Below, one piece after another: positions 27,640-37,325 of a stretch of DNA of 64,000 nt. This stretch comes from Corythucha ciliata (Eukaryota; Arthropoda; Insecta; Hemiptera; Tingidae): NCBI GenBank assembly GCA_038030265.1, contig CM075937.1, forward strand, positions 1,116,001-1,180,000, given 5' to 3'. Within the stretch, counting starts at the first letter, position 1, and every line of letters begins with the position of its first letter. The position numbers and the translations under genes are program-made. The notes under the pieces were generated by a model. The model did not search any database. It was not told the DNA's origin and saw only the letters and a list, made by a program, of their open reading frames with translations.

Positions 27640-27900
27640 TGAAATATGATGTAGAAATGGTGAGTATGATATACTATCCTCATCAGTTATTCAGGTTAAT
27701 ATAAAGAATAGTAATGGATATACTCCTGTTTATATTTCATGAAAATATAGCCATTTATCAGTAGTTAAGTTTTTCTTTCAGCTACATTTATTGATCTCCA
27801 TGAAAACAATGAATGTATTAAAATAGCGATTGGTATCGAAAAGAGAAAGGGTTATTTATCATTCATTGGGGTTCTAGAATATTCGATCTTTTAAACAAAA
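27640..27900 (+). pseudogene. Decayed ankyrin-repeat fragment
   Basis: Two frames give ankyrin-like peptides: IKLLKYDVEMVSMIYYPHQL and then NSNGYTPVYIS, stop, KYSHLSVVKFFFQ. The pattern G-x-TP...A/S..H..VV..L is typical of ankyrin repeats. A stop and a frame change break it. It precedes the intact ankyrin gene, probably a remnant of a duplicated copy. The other parts of this 590-bp intergenic stretch (27477-28021) show nothing else. Confidence 0.5.
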
Positions 27901-28021
27901 AACATATACTTAATAACCTGTTAAACAATATTAAGTTTCTGTAAATCAAGTAGATATATAATCATTAATTTGTATGATTCAATCATATCTTTTTTAAGTT
28001 TAAAATTTTTGTATATTTTAA

Positions 28022-28079
28022 AATAATTTCATATATTTTTGCTATATTATTTAATATAGCAAAAATATATGAAATTATT
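28022..28079 (+). promoter_or_regulatory. 58-bp palindrome covering the ANK-RING start codon
   Basis: Perfect 28-bp arms (28022-28049 and 28052-28079) with only two unpaired bases between them. The centre reads GCTATATTA-TT-TAATATAGC and the right arm contains the ATG at 28069. In RNA this would hide the start codon and any ribosome site in a long hairpin; in DNA it could be a repressor site or cruciform. It may also be one end of a former insertion. Confidence 0.6.
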
Positions 28080-29931
28080 ATTATTTTATTTATATTTTTT
28101 AGTGTCTACTTGTTTTTCGACTACTTGTAAAAAGATTACGCCAAAAATTGAAAATAGTCAGATAAACCAAAAGAAAGATTTACCTAAAAATGATAAGGAA
28201 TCCTATAAAAAAGATTTGGATTTCAATGAGATAGATGATAGAAGTCTTCCGCCTCTGTATAAAGCAGTTGGTTTCAATGATTTACAAAAGGTTAGGACCC
28301 TATTGGAATCAGGAGCTGATCCGAATGTTGTCTATAAAGATGACTGTCCTCTTGTATGGGCTATACGTAACAAGAACAAAGAGGTAGTCTCCTTATTACT
28401 TTCTCATGGAGCTAAAATTGTCTTTCAAGAAGATGGTAGGTCAAGGGCTTTAGATGCTGTGTGCTCTAAAAAAGACACTGTATCTAAAGAGATATATGCT
28501 CTTTTAGTTTCTAAACTTTCTCCTGAAGAGGCTTTTAAACTAAGCAAACACAATAAAAAGGGTATAAATGAGGTTGATAGGTTCGGTTATACGGTTTTGT
28601 CAGATTTTGTTAGGAAAAACGATTTAGATACAGTTAAAAAACTGCTAAAGTCAGGAGCCGATCCGAATATATCTAGTAATAGAGATACGCCTCTTGTATG
28701 GGCGGTGCATAATAAGAACAAAGATATGGTCACTTTATTACTTTCTCATGGAGCAGAGGTAATATTTAGAAAAGATCGTAAGTCAGATATTTTAATCTCT
28801 TTAGAGTTAGATAACGATCAAGAAACTCTTGATATAATCCTTTTCTATTTTGCTGATATAGGTAAGAAAGATTCAGTTGGTTTATCTCCTATCCATTGGG
28901 CATGTAGAGATGGTCATCTAAATGTAGTAAAGCATCTATTAATAAAGGATCCTTCTCTCGTTCATAATTCGGATAATCCATATAAATTCACGCCGCTTCA
29001 TTGGGCTGCTAGAAGAGGGTTTAAAGAGATCGTTGAACTACTTATTTCTAAAGGTTCCAGTAAAACAGCTACGAGTAAAAGTGGCTTTACGCCTTTGATG
29101 TTGGCTATATCCAACAAGCATGAAGGGTTGAGAGAGAGTTTATCTCCAGATGGTTCTTCAAAGCATCCAAAATTGGTAGATAAAGATTGGCAGTGTAGTA
29201 TTTGTATGGAAGGTGTACAGGATTCTAGAGATAAGATATTTCCTGTTATCCCGTTGGATTGTGGCCATAAATTCCATTTCAGGTGCATTACACAAAATGT
29301 ATTGAATCAACACAAAAATCATCAAACCATTAACTGCCCTAATTGTCGTGGAAATTTATCAGAAGACATGGTTCAAAAGATAGTCTCCAGTGCTACTAGT
29401 CCAACCATGAGTGCATTTAGTACGTTACATGCAGTTAGAAAAAAAGATATTTCAATGTTAAAGTCTCTATTAGAAAAAGGTGGCAATCCAAATGAGTCAA
29501 CCATTGCCAATGCTGCTTTAGAAGAAGCTGTCCGTCAATCTAATTATGAGATGGTCTACTTATTATTGGACTATGGAGCTGATCCTACATATCAAGATCC
29601 TGGAACAAATAATACGCCACTACATTATGCAGCAGATAACGTGCTTCATAAGGGAAGTAGACAGCTCAGCGAGGATACGTGTAACAAAATACTCATAGAG
29701 CTTATCAAACATGGTGCTATGGTAAATAGTAAAAATGTGAAATGTAAAACGCCTAGAGATTGTGTATGCGTATGTGATGATCCTTTATTTGTTTTAACAG
29801 AAGCTGGCGGCATTCGATCAGGTTATTTCGATGATATTCAACCTGCATTTGGCTTATCAGGCAGTAAGATTAAGCAAAATATTTTATTTGGAAAGGAACT
29901 AGAAACCAGAGGCCATCATGCAAAACTATAA
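28069..29931 (+). CDS. Ankyrin-RING-ankyrin protein, candidate secreted E3 ubiquitin ligase
   Basis: A 620-residue protein with a signal peptide (about 1-20, cysteine-containing and lipobox-like). Ankyrin repeats occupy about 60-350, a RING-H2 finger 376-426, and more ankyrin repeats 445-590. RING ligands are C376, C379, C398, H400, H403, C406, C423 and C426, the complete C3H2C3 set. RING fingers recruit E2 enzymes and transfer ubiquitin, which bacteria lack, so the target is presumably host protein. Ankyrin, F-box, U-box and RING proteins are known in Amoebophilaceae as effector candidates. The sequence is intact in a region where neighbouring genes are broken, suggesting selection. It is probably co-transcribed with the TraO-like gene 2 bp downstream. 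Confidence 0.85.
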   Translation: MKLLLFYLYFLVSTCFSTTCKKITPKIENSQINQKKDLPKNDKESYKKDLDFNEIDDRSLPPLYKAVGFNDLQKVRTLLESGADPNVVYKDDCPLVWAIRNKNKEVVSLLLSHGAKIVFQEDGRSRALDAVCSKKDTVSKEIYALLVSKLSPEEAFKLSKHNKKGINEVDRFGYTVLSDFVRKNDLDTVKKLLKSGADPNISSNRDTPLVWAVHNKNKDMVTLLLSHGAEVIFRKDRKSDILISLELDNDQETLDIILFYFADIGKKDSVGLSPIHWACRDGHLNVVKHLLIKDPSLVHNSDNPYKFTPLHWAARRGFKEIVELLISKGSSKTATSKSGFTPLMLAISNKHEGLRESLSPDGSSKHPKLVDKDWQCSICMEGVQDSRDKIFPVIPLDCGHKFHFRCITQNVLNQHKNHQTINCPNCRGNLSEDMVQKIVSSATSPTMSAFSTLHAVRKKDISMLKSLLEKGGNPNESTIANAALEEAVRQSNYEMVYLLLDYGADPTYQDPGTNNTPLHYAADNVLHKGSRQLSEDTCNKILIELIKHGAMVNSKNVKCKTPRDCVCVCDDPLFVLTEAGGIRSGYFDDIQPAFGLSGSKIKQNILFGKELETRGHHAKL

Positions 29932-29933
29932 AT

Positions 29934-30455
29934 ATGTTTAAGCAAAAAATAATAACAGTTCTATTGATTTTTTTAGGTTCTACTTTTAGTGTGTTTGGTA
30001 AAACAGATAAGGTTTATGTCTTACACAGACCTATTCATACACATGGTTGCCATGGTATGGAAGTAAGCTATGGTATGTCGCATAAAATGCATGGGGTTTC
30101 TTCAGGTTATGCATATCATATCAATGAAATATGGCATATGAAAATGTGTGGTGGGTTTTCCAATAAAAACTTATTAACGGTATACCATACTTATCATTAT
30201 AACTTATTGAACCACTATGAATCTACTTTTCTGAATTTTTTATTTGGCGGTAAAGGTAGCTATAAGTTCCACCATTCTTGTTGGAAACATTGTAATAAAC
30301 GTTTGAATATAGGTATTCAATTAGGTATAGAGGTAGAGAAATATATCACAGATTATTTGTTATTGGTCCTTTTAGCCGAAATCCCTATTTCATTTTTGGA
30401 TAAAGATGATGTTTTTAATTATCGATTTTCAGGAGGCTTTCGTATTACTTTTTAA
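29934..30455 (+). CDS. TraO-like outer-membrane conjugation protein
   Basis: A 173-residue protein with a signal peptide (residues 1-22, ending SVFG-K). The remainder alternates short hydrophobic and polar strands and ends with RFSGGFRITF, a C-terminal aromatic typical of outer-membrane beta-barrels. The length and the ending (YLLLVLLAEIP..., FR.SGG.R..F) resemble TraO of Bacteroidota conjugation systems. It is unusually rich in His, Cys and Met in residues 33-130. It starts 2 bp after the ankyrin gene and is followed by a TraQ-like gene, consistent with the TraO-P-Q order. The assignment is moderate. Confidence 0.55.
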   Translation: MFKQKIITVLLIFLGSTFSVFGKTDKVYVLHRPIHTHGCHGMEVSYGMSHKMHGVSSGYAYHINEIWHMKMCGGFSNKNLLTVYHTYHYNLLNHYESTFLNFLFGGKGSYKFHHSCWKHCNKRLNIGIQLGIEVEKYITDYLLLVLLAEIPISFLDKDDVFNYRFSGGFRITF

Positions 30456-30516
30456 CTCAATAACAATTAATGTTCACTATACATTTTGAATAAATGTTAT
30501 ATAAACTACCAATCAT

Positions 30517-32943
30517 ATGTCTCTAATTTTTATTATTTACTATTTACTTTTTGGTTCTTGTACAGAATTCTTTAGGCAGCAATTCGCTGATGATATCACT
30601 TGGATACCCAAGCATGAATATGCTTTGTTTACCAAAAAAGGTGTAAAGCCTGTTCTATCAGAAAAAGTTCCTGTAATCCTCAATATTAAATTTGACGATG
30701 AATGGAATAACAATAGGTCGAATAAACCAAAACCTCCACATAGATATGAAAAATGGGATGTTGATCCAGAGGTAATTAAGTTTCGTATTAAAGGTATTAG
30801 GGTTGAAGGTGGAGAAGGGAAACTATTCAAGCGTGTTGAAATAGATGGCAATTCTTCTATAGGTGAACCATTTAAAGTAGGCAGTATAATCCAACATGGA
30901 GAAACTCATTTATATTATGTGCCCAATGAGCAAGACACTTGTCATACGCATAAGGTAAGTATTGATTCAATTATATTGACTTGTGACTTTAACAGGGAGG
31001 GTGGAGATCCTGTAACCTGTTCTTTAAGATTAGAAGATCCTCCATACGTTTTAAAAGCAAGTACAGATGTCGAGGTTGCTTATATAGAAGACAAAGGAGG
31101 AACACCTGTTCATATTAATATTACTTCATCAAATGCATTGGCATCACAACAGAAATACCATTTGGTTAAATGGTGTGTAACAGGTGGGTCTGGAGTCATG
31201 TATGTAGATACAGATGGATGCAAAAAACCAATATGTAGTAATGAACCAATTAAATTTGGTAGTAATAGGTTATTCTACGCTCCAAAACCTGGTAGTGATG
31301 GAGTACATACAATACATTTAACAGTTGGCAATACTAAAGGCGATATTACACAAGACTATTCTTTTTCTGTTAAGGTTCAAGACCATAGAATTGAAAACTT
31401 TACAGCTGAACTTTCGTTGGCTTCAGAAGCAACGCATTTGTTGCCATTTAAAGATAGGGTATGTAAACTCAAGATTAAACCATTAACCGATGTAGGTAAA
31501 GTACTTTCTTACCATGTTAAGGCTATTAAAATGAATGGAGGAAAGTTTATTTTAGGAAAGGATGAGATGATAGAAGGCACTCCTGTAACAGTAGGTGTCA
31601 ATGCACTTATGTTTCATCCATGTGGTTCTGTTGGTGACTTAACGCCTTCTATAACCATAGTTAATGAAAAGGGAGATGAGCGAGAAGTGATATTGAAGCA
31701 ACCATTTGTTGTTAAGGATCCTGCTTTCAAAGTAGTGGGTAGTTTGGAAGGTAGTATTGATAATGGTGTGGATAACAGATACATTAATCTAAATATTGTT
31801 GCTCCATTTAATACTACTAGCGACAAATTTATTCTATCCAATTATCGTCTATCAGGCGGTATAGCAGGTGATTTGCTAAGGATAACAGGCCAACCTATTG
31901 ACCTTGGTAGTATGCTTTCAGTTGGCGATAGTGCATTTAAATTTAGGTTATCTGACCTAGATGAATTTATTGATAAGATTGATGGTGCACCAAAGCTTTA
32001 TTTCGATATTACCTATCCAGATGGGACGAATCATGAGACAGAAGCTATAGATCTTTCTATTTTCTTATTTGAAGCATTAGCCTATAAGTTATCTTCATTA
32101 AATAATGATGGGAAAGATCTATACAAACCTTTAGTTGAAGACTACAATATGCCTTCCGCACTAGCCTTACAAACTTTAAAAGATATAGAACCAATTTGGT
32201 ATAGTCGCCAGTCTAACCTACATGATATACTAGTTTATATGCAGCATGATACGACTGTATCTCCTCAAGTAGCGGATGCACTTTCTGATCTTCAGACACT
32301 TAAAATAGATACCAAAGATAGAGTAAAGACTAGAGTGTTAATTACCAAGTTATTGAATGATTGGAATAAAGAAATGAATCATATCCAAGCTAATCAAGAA
32401 CCACATGGTCGTAGAATACATATAGAAATACTAGAAAAAGAGATTAAGTCTTTTTCTGATATATTTCACTCATGTAGAAATATTCCTGGTATGGAAGATG
32501 TAGTGCGATCTTTGGAAGATGTAATTGTAAAAATTAATGGATTAAAAAGAATAACAGAAGAAAAACAAGCTGATAAACACAGAAAAAAAGCTGAATACGA
32601 GGACTTTAAAGACCGTACTACTAGATCTATAGAGGATGAGCGAAAAACTAGAGAGTCTGATGTTAGAATCTTAAAATATGAGGATAAACGTTTAAGCAGA
32701 GAAATAGAAGAACTCTGTGATAGTAGGGATGAATTAGAGCGCAATATCAGAGAACATGATGGTAGTATTTCAAGGTTAAATGTATTGATACAAGAATTAC
32801 GTAGTATTAATAGTGATCTACAATATAAATTGAAAGAAAAAGATACAAGAATTAATAATGCGTTTAGTAGAATAAGAGATCTAGAGTCGACTGTAGAAGA
32901 TCTAGTTTGGACAGAGCAACATAGATACGATTCACACGATTAA
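30517..32943 (+). CDS. Large lipoprotein with four Ig-like (TraQ/DUF3872-like) domains and coiled coil
   Basis: An 808-residue protein with lipobox LFGSC (Cys15). Four similar domains of about 110 residues follow at about 45-170, 175-290, 292-400 and 402-520. Each has a hydrophobic strand start, a GG.G.L..-type centre and a G...LYY/LFY/LMF strand (for example HGETHLYYVPNEQ and FGSNRLFYAPKPG). This pattern resembles single-domain TraQ (DUF3872) of Bacteroidota conjugation systems, here repeated. Residues about 680-800 are a strongly charged coiled coil (LERNIREHDGSISRLNVLIQ). It is likely anchored in the envelope and may act in mating contact. The family link is inference. Confidence 0.55.
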   Translation: MSLIFIIYYLLFGSCTEFFRQQFADDITWIPKHEYALFTKKGVKPVLSEKVPVILNIKFDDEWNNNRSNKPKPPHRYEKWDVDPEVIKFRIKGIRVEGGEGKLFKRVEIDGNSSIGEPFKVGSIIQHGETHLYYVPNEQDTCHTHKVSIDSIILTCDFNREGGDPVTCSLRLEDPPYVLKASTDVEVAYIEDKGGTPVHINITSSNALASQQKYHLVKWCVTGGSGVMYVDTDGCKKPICSNEPIKFGSNRLFYAPKPGSDGVHTIHLTVGNTKGDITQDYSFSVKVQDHRIENFTAELSLASEATHLLPFKDRVCKLKIKPLTDVGKVLSYHVKAIKMNGGKFILGKDEMIEGTPVTVGVNALMFHPCGSVGDLTPSITIVNEKGDEREVILKQPFVVKDPAFKVVGSLEGSIDNGVDNRYINLNIVAPFNTTSDKFILSNYRLSGGIAGDLLRITGQPIDLGSMLSVGDSAFKFRLSDLDEFIDKIDGAPKLYFDITYPDGTNHETEAIDLSIFLFEALAYKLSSLNNDGKDLYKPLVEDYNMPSALALQTLKDIEPIWYSRQSNLHDILVYMQHDTTVSPQVADALSDLQTLKIDTKDRVKTRVLITKLLNDWNKEMNHIQANQEPHGRRIHIEILEKEIKSFSDIFHSCRNIPGMEDVVRSLEDVIVKINGLKRITEEKQADKHRKKAEYEDFKDRTTRSIEDERKTRESDVRILKYEDKRLSREIEELCDSRDELERNIREHDGSISRLNVLIQELRSINSDLQYKLKEKDTRINNAFSRIRDLESTVEDLVWTEQHRYDSHD

Positions 32944-33017
32944 AATGTATTCTTTCCCATTAACTATTTTATTATAGTCCTTACGCAGTAAGGATGTAGA
33001 ATTAAAGTAAAAGTAAA

Positions 33018-33257
33018 ATGATCATACTGGATATTACAGGCGTCCTTGAAGGCTGGATCACAAGCGGATACAATTTGTTAAGCTTGGTAGCCAAGTTACT
33101 CGGTGTAGTAGGCGCCTTTAGATTGGCCTATTTATACAATGTTGGCAGAGACAGAGGCATGATATTCCATGAGCTATTGCACTGGATAATTGCCATTGTC
33201 TTCTTTTCATCGATTGGCCCTTTATATGATATGATTGCAAATTTTTTTAAGCTCTAA
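33018..33257 (+). CDS. TraE-like (DUF4134) small membrane protein
   Basis: A 79-residue protein with two hydrophobic segments (about 17-38 and 54-76) and a short basic loop (YNVGRDRG) between them. This size and shape, and its position before TraF- and VirB4/TraG-like genes, match TraE/DUF4134, the VirB2-like pilin candidate of Bacteroidota conjugation systems. It is intact and followed 21 bp later by the TraF-like gene. Confidence 0.65.
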   Translation: MIILDITGVLEGWITSGYNLLSLVAKLLGVVGAFRLAYLYNVGRDRGMIFHELLHWIIAIVFFSSIGPLYDMIANFFKL

Positions 33258-33278
33258 ATCAGATAAATAGATATTTAT

Positions 33279-33620
33279 ATGCAAAAGTTGATCAACAGCC
33301 CCTATCTAAAAGAGAAAGGCTTTTTAGGTCCATTTTCTTTACCAGAAGCCCTGATAGCACTAGGCGTTTGCTGCCTGACCTATATTATTTCCTGCTACTG
33401 TGAAGATTGGTTACACTACAACCGTATGTGGACCCTCTCTTTAACAAGCTTTATGGTAATTATTTCTTTTTTGGTAAAAATATTCCTAAAAAATAATAAT
33501 TCAACTTGGTTATCAAGTATTTTTGCTTATCGTTTTTTACATTCAGATATAGACCATTTTAGGATAAAACTTAAAATCAATGCTTTTCTCAAAGAGAGAC
33601 AAGATAGCAGGACTAGATAG
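33279..33620 (+). CDS. TraF-like (DUF4133, VirB3-type) membrane protein
   Basis: A 113-residue protein with two membrane segments (about 23-43 and 51-71) followed by a basic cytoplasmic tail ending in YRFLHSDIDHFRIKL. TraF/VirB3 proteins are small membrane partners of the VirB4 ATPase and are encoded directly before it, as here. The 3' end overlaps the VirB4-type gene by 41 bp, indicating coupled translation. It is intact. Confidence 0.65.
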   Translation: MQKLINSPYLKEKGFLGPFSLPEALIALGVCCLTYIISCYCEDWLHYNRMWTLSLTSFMVIISFLVKIFLKNNNSTWLSSIFAYRFLHSDIDHFRIKLKINAFLKERQDSRTR

Positions 33621-35124
33621 AGTTTTGCCTTTTGTAGATTTTCATGATGATATGGCTATCGCTGCAGATGGGACTATTTCTGTACCATTTAAAGCCTCTC
33701 TAGCCTTTCAGGAGCAATACACAGAGCAGCATTATATAGACTGGACGACTATCCTCTCTAATAGCCTGAAAGAATTACCTTGTAATAGTCTACTACAACA
33801 AGTAGATATCTACTGGCCAGATAAATGGCATAACCCATCCATAAATAACGATCAACTTGATTTTTTTGCAAAAAAACAGTTCGATCATACAGAATATCGT
33901 CTTATACTACGCCATGAGTCCTATATCATCCTTTCCTTTCCTGGATTTTATAAGAATTATACGCCGTTATCTACTTTTTATTCTAAAGATGAGACAACAA
34001 ACTTTACTAAAAATCCATTTACTAACTTAGCAAATAGGCTAAAGAAAGCCAAGCAAGATGCTGCACAATTTCGTCAAAGTGTATCTACCCATCTTCCCTT
34101 AACTCCTCTGAATTCTAGTGAGTTTTCTCGTCTTGTGCATAGATGCTTATCCTTAAACTTTAAAAATCCCGAAGGGATATTATATGGTGGTTTGGTTAAA
34201 GATAAAGAATATGTACAGTTAGCCGGAAGAAAAGCGCAAGTAATCTCTTTGATGGAGAGTGCTGCTGAGCCTAGTTATACAGTATTGGACAAATTTGGAA
34301 ACAATGGCGGGGTATGTGCACCTTTAACAGAAGTGATTGGACGTAACCTAAACTTTCCGCATATCATTTCTAGAGTCATTCGTATGATTGACTCTGAATC
34401 ATTCTTAAAAAACCATTTCAACGCATTTGCCTGGAGTGAAGCTACTAAAATAGACGAACGCAACCTTCAAAATATTAGACATGTACGCAGTGAGATGGCT
34501 GAATTTGAACAAGTGCTTCGTCAACGTGGTGAACCTATTGTCTATTTATCTTTTTTAGTCATCCCATTTGGAATGACTGATTTGGAAACCATTAATCAAT
34601 ATAGCTCCCAAGTACTATCTGCTTTTTCTGGGATAGGCATGCGCGGCTATTTGGAAACCATTGATACCGCTAATTTATTTTGCGCAACTTTACCAGGCAA
34701 TGGCAATCAAGTATATAGACGTATACCAATCCCCTTGTTAACGGCGGTGGCCCATATGAATAGTACTACTCCTTTTACGGGCTATAAAGAAGGTGTTTTG
34801 CTAGCCAATAGGTACAAAGAACCGATCTACTATAACCCCTTTAATACCGATTTAGACAACCAAAACGCCTTTATTTTTGGCCCATCAGGATCTGGAAAAT
34901 CTTTTTTTAATGGCAAAATGATTAAAGATCGATTGCAAGCCGGGCATATTGTTATTGTCATTGATAGTGGAGGTACTTATCGTCATTTATTTTCGTCTTT
35001 AGGAGGAAAATATATTGAACTCAGTTCAGAAAAATCTTTAGGTCTTAATCCTTTTTTCTTTCCGGTTGATCCGTCATCAGGCAGATACTTTCCAGATGAC
35101 ACCAAAATCATTTTTTTAGTATAA
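33580..35124 (+). pseudogene. VirB4/TraG-type conjugation ATPase, N-terminal part, stopped by TAA
   Basis: 514 codons: the N-terminal CagE/TrbE-like domain and then Walker A GPSGSGKSF beginning near residue 434, followed by IVIVIDSGGTYRHLF. VirB4 ATPases power pilus assembly and substrate transfer. The frame ends at TAA (35122-35124) after KIIFLV, then continues in the same frame with LIGKMWKGNLNENPM. One substitution, for example CAA to TAA, explains it. This is the second transfer ATPase here broken in the same way. Confidence 0.85.
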
Positions 35125-35136
35125 CTGATTGGTAAA

Positions 35137-36036
35137 ATGTGGAAGGGTAACCTTAATGAAAACCCTATGAGTGAAGTCGAAAGAGCTTTGCTTTCTGATT
35201 GGATTAGTGGTTATTATAGATCTTTACAAGAAGGAATCGTACCCACCTTAACGGGATTTTATGACTATTTAAAAGCATTGGTAGAAGCTAATGGAAGAGA
35301 TATAATTGAGCTAAAAAAGGAACAGTTATTCCCTTTTCAGGAGTTTTTTATTGTTTTAAATCCTTTTGCCCATGGCATCTATCAAGACCATTTTAATGCA
35401 GTAAATCAAGATTATCTTGTAGATTATCGTTTGGTCTGTTTTGAGCTAGAAGCTATTAAAGGCAATAGCAAACTATATCCATTGGTCGTACAGATTCTTT
35501 TTGACTTTGCGTTTGAGATGGTAGCAAAACATCCAGATGCCATCAAGTTCATAGATATTGAAGAAGGTTGGACCACCTTAGATGATGCCTCTAGTGAGCA
35601 TATAGAGGCCTTTTACAGAAAAGGTAGAAAGACTAAAACTTCTATTCGCATCATCACGCAAGACATTCAGGAAATCAAATCATCTAAAATAGCCAATGCC
35701 ATTAAAAACAATGCAGCTACCTTCATCCTTCTATACAACGAGAAATCCTCTAGCAGGGAAGAAATAGGTAATTTTTTAGGTATGAATGAATTAGATATGC
35801 AAAAGTATGACAGTCTGCGTCGTAAAAATGGTCCAGGAGGTTTTAGGGAAATCTTTATCAAAGAAATGGGCAAGAGCCACGTATGGCTACTAGAACCCTC
35901 TCTTTGGGAACATGCCATGGTTACCTCTAATCCATCAGAACGAAACCAAATCGCTGATTTGACTAAAAAACATGGAAACATTGAAGACGGTATTGCAGAA
36001 TGGGTATACCATACAAAACAAAAATATTATGTCTAA
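35137..36036 (+). pseudogene. VirB4/TraG-type ATPase, C-terminal part
   Basis: Same frame as the part before the TAA. It contains the Walker B-like segment IKFIDIEEGWTTLDD and the following TKTSIRIITQDIQEI stretch expected of TraG/VirB4 ATPases. The ATG at 35137 lies four codons after the stop, but reinitiation would give a fragment lacking Walker A. Together the two parts total about 818 residues, which is normal. The end lies 2 bp before the inverted end of an IS481-type element, which may have displaced the downstream tra genes (TraH-N-type genes are absent). Confidence 0.8.
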
Positions 36037-36038
36037 TC

Positions 36039-37229
36039 TGTAGTAGTTGATATTTAATCTGACAGGCAGTAAAAATTTAGAATGTATACATGTCAGTTAA
36101 GTTTAGTTTGTCAGGTATGCTCTTAAGATACGCGATTTGATTATTTTTTTCAAAGACTAGTTTTTTGCTATCTTCCCAAGTTTGTATAGGCGTTTTACCG
36201 TAACAGTACTTTCCAGAATGTGGCCGCTCATGATTATAGTAGTGTAACCAACTGTCTAAATCCTGTTGCAAGTCATCCAGATCTGTATAGATTTTTTTAC
36301 GCATAGCTGTATCAAAGAATTCCTGTTTCATCGTTTTATTAAACCGTTCACAGAACCCATTGGTTTGCGGTGAATAGGCTTTAGTAACAGTATGTTCTAT
36401 GCCTTCTATGCTTAAAAACAATTCAAAGGCATGATGCTCTATTTTACCTTTATACTCAGTACCTCGATCTGTTAGAATACGTAAGATGGGTATGCTTTGT
36501 TCTTGATAAAAAGGCAATACTCTATCATTTAACAGATCAGCAGCTGTCAAGGCTGTCTTATCAGTATAGAGTTTTGCATGAGCTACCCGAGAATAACTAT
36601 CTATAAATACTTGCGTATAAACCTTACCTATCCCTTTAAAGTTACCAACATAATAAGTATCTTGACAGCCTAAATAACCAGGGTGTTCTGTATCTATTTC
36701 TCCACATGCCTCTTGGTCATGCTTACGTTTTTCTAATGCAGATAGCTGAGATTCCGTTAAAACAAGGCCATCTTGAGCCATTTTAGCCTCTAAAGCCTTA
36801 AGGCGTTTTTTTATGTTATTTAAGTCATTACGTAACCAGATAGACCTGACCCCACCAGGAGAGACTAGGATACCTTGCTGCTTTAGTTCGTTGGATACTC
36901 TAAGCTGACCATAGGCTGGATAATCTATGGCCATATCTACTACTGCTTTTTCTATACTAGGGTCTACTCTATTAGCCATAATCGGCTTCCTACGGCTTAT
37001 CTCTTGTAAAGCCTCTTGACCGCCTGTTTCATACAAGGCTTTGAAGCGATAATAGCTATCTCTACTATAACCCATAGTTTTACAGGCTGATGAAATGTTC
37101 CCCAACGTTTTAGCTAGCTCCAATAAGCCTACTTTCGGCTTGATGATTTTTTGATGTAAGTTCATAATAGTAGTCGGTATTTATATCAACACAAATTAAC
37201 AAATGTCAGATTAAATATCAACTACTATA
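36039..37229 (-). mobile_element. IS481-type insertion sequence, copy 1 (1191 bp)
   Basis: Ends TGTAGTAGTTGATATTTAAT and TATAGTAGTTGATATTTAAT (inverted) enclose one transposase gene. The sequence matches copy 2 (39758-40948) over its length, in opposite orientation. The 7-bp flanks (TCTAATC left, TCTATAG right) are not a duplication, so its neighbourhood was rearranged after insertion. It separates the VirB4 gene from an orphan Rpn tail. Confidence 0.85.
36077..37165 (-). CDS. IS481-family DDE transposase, copy 1
   Basis: A 362-residue integrase-core transposase. It has an N-terminal helix-turn-helix region ([20 protein letters not shown]), then the DDE fold: D near [29 protein letters not shown] and the Glu in [15 protein letters not shown], with YNHERPHSG after it. 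The protein is identical to that of copy 2. All catalytic residues are present and the ends are intact, so it is probably recently active. Confidence 0.9.
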   Translation of the reverse strand: MNLHQKIIKPKVGLLELAKTLGNISSACKTMGYSRDSYYRFKALYETGGQEALQEISRRKPIMANRVDPSIEKAVVDMAIDYPAYGQLRVSNELKQQGILVSPGGVRSIWLRNDLNNIKKRLKALEAKMAQDGLVLTESQLSALEKRKHDQEACGEIDTEHPGYLGCQDTYYVGNFKGIGKVYTQVFIDSYSRVAHAKLYTDKTALTAADLLNDRVLPFYQEQSIPILRILTDRGTEYKGKIEHHAFELFLSIEGIEHTVTKAYSPQTNGFCERFNKTMKQEFFDTAMRKKIYTDLDDLQQDLDSWLHYYNHERPHSGKYCYGKTPIQTWEDSKKLVFEKNNQIAYLKSIPDKLNLTDMYTF

Positions 37230-37325
37230 TCTATAGCAAAGGCTATGCTTCTCAATGGTTATTCTGTAGAGGATATAGTGCTTCTTACTGGTTTATCTTC
37301 TTCTCAGGTTCACGACCTTGTATAG
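37230..37325 (+). pseudogene. Orphan C-terminal tail of an Rpn-family gene
   Basis: 31 codons and a stop (SIAKAMLLNGYSVEDIVLLT, GLSSSQVHDLV) directly at the IS end. The rest of the gene is absent, so the IS and a later rearrangement or deletion removed it. It is a third variant of the tail module, different from those at 12321 and 37888. Confidence 0.7.

Noticed and set aside
24482..36036. TAA read as a sense codon (changed code)
   Set aside because: Many intact genes here end in TAA at the expected place; two isolated stops are better explained by mutation or sequence error.
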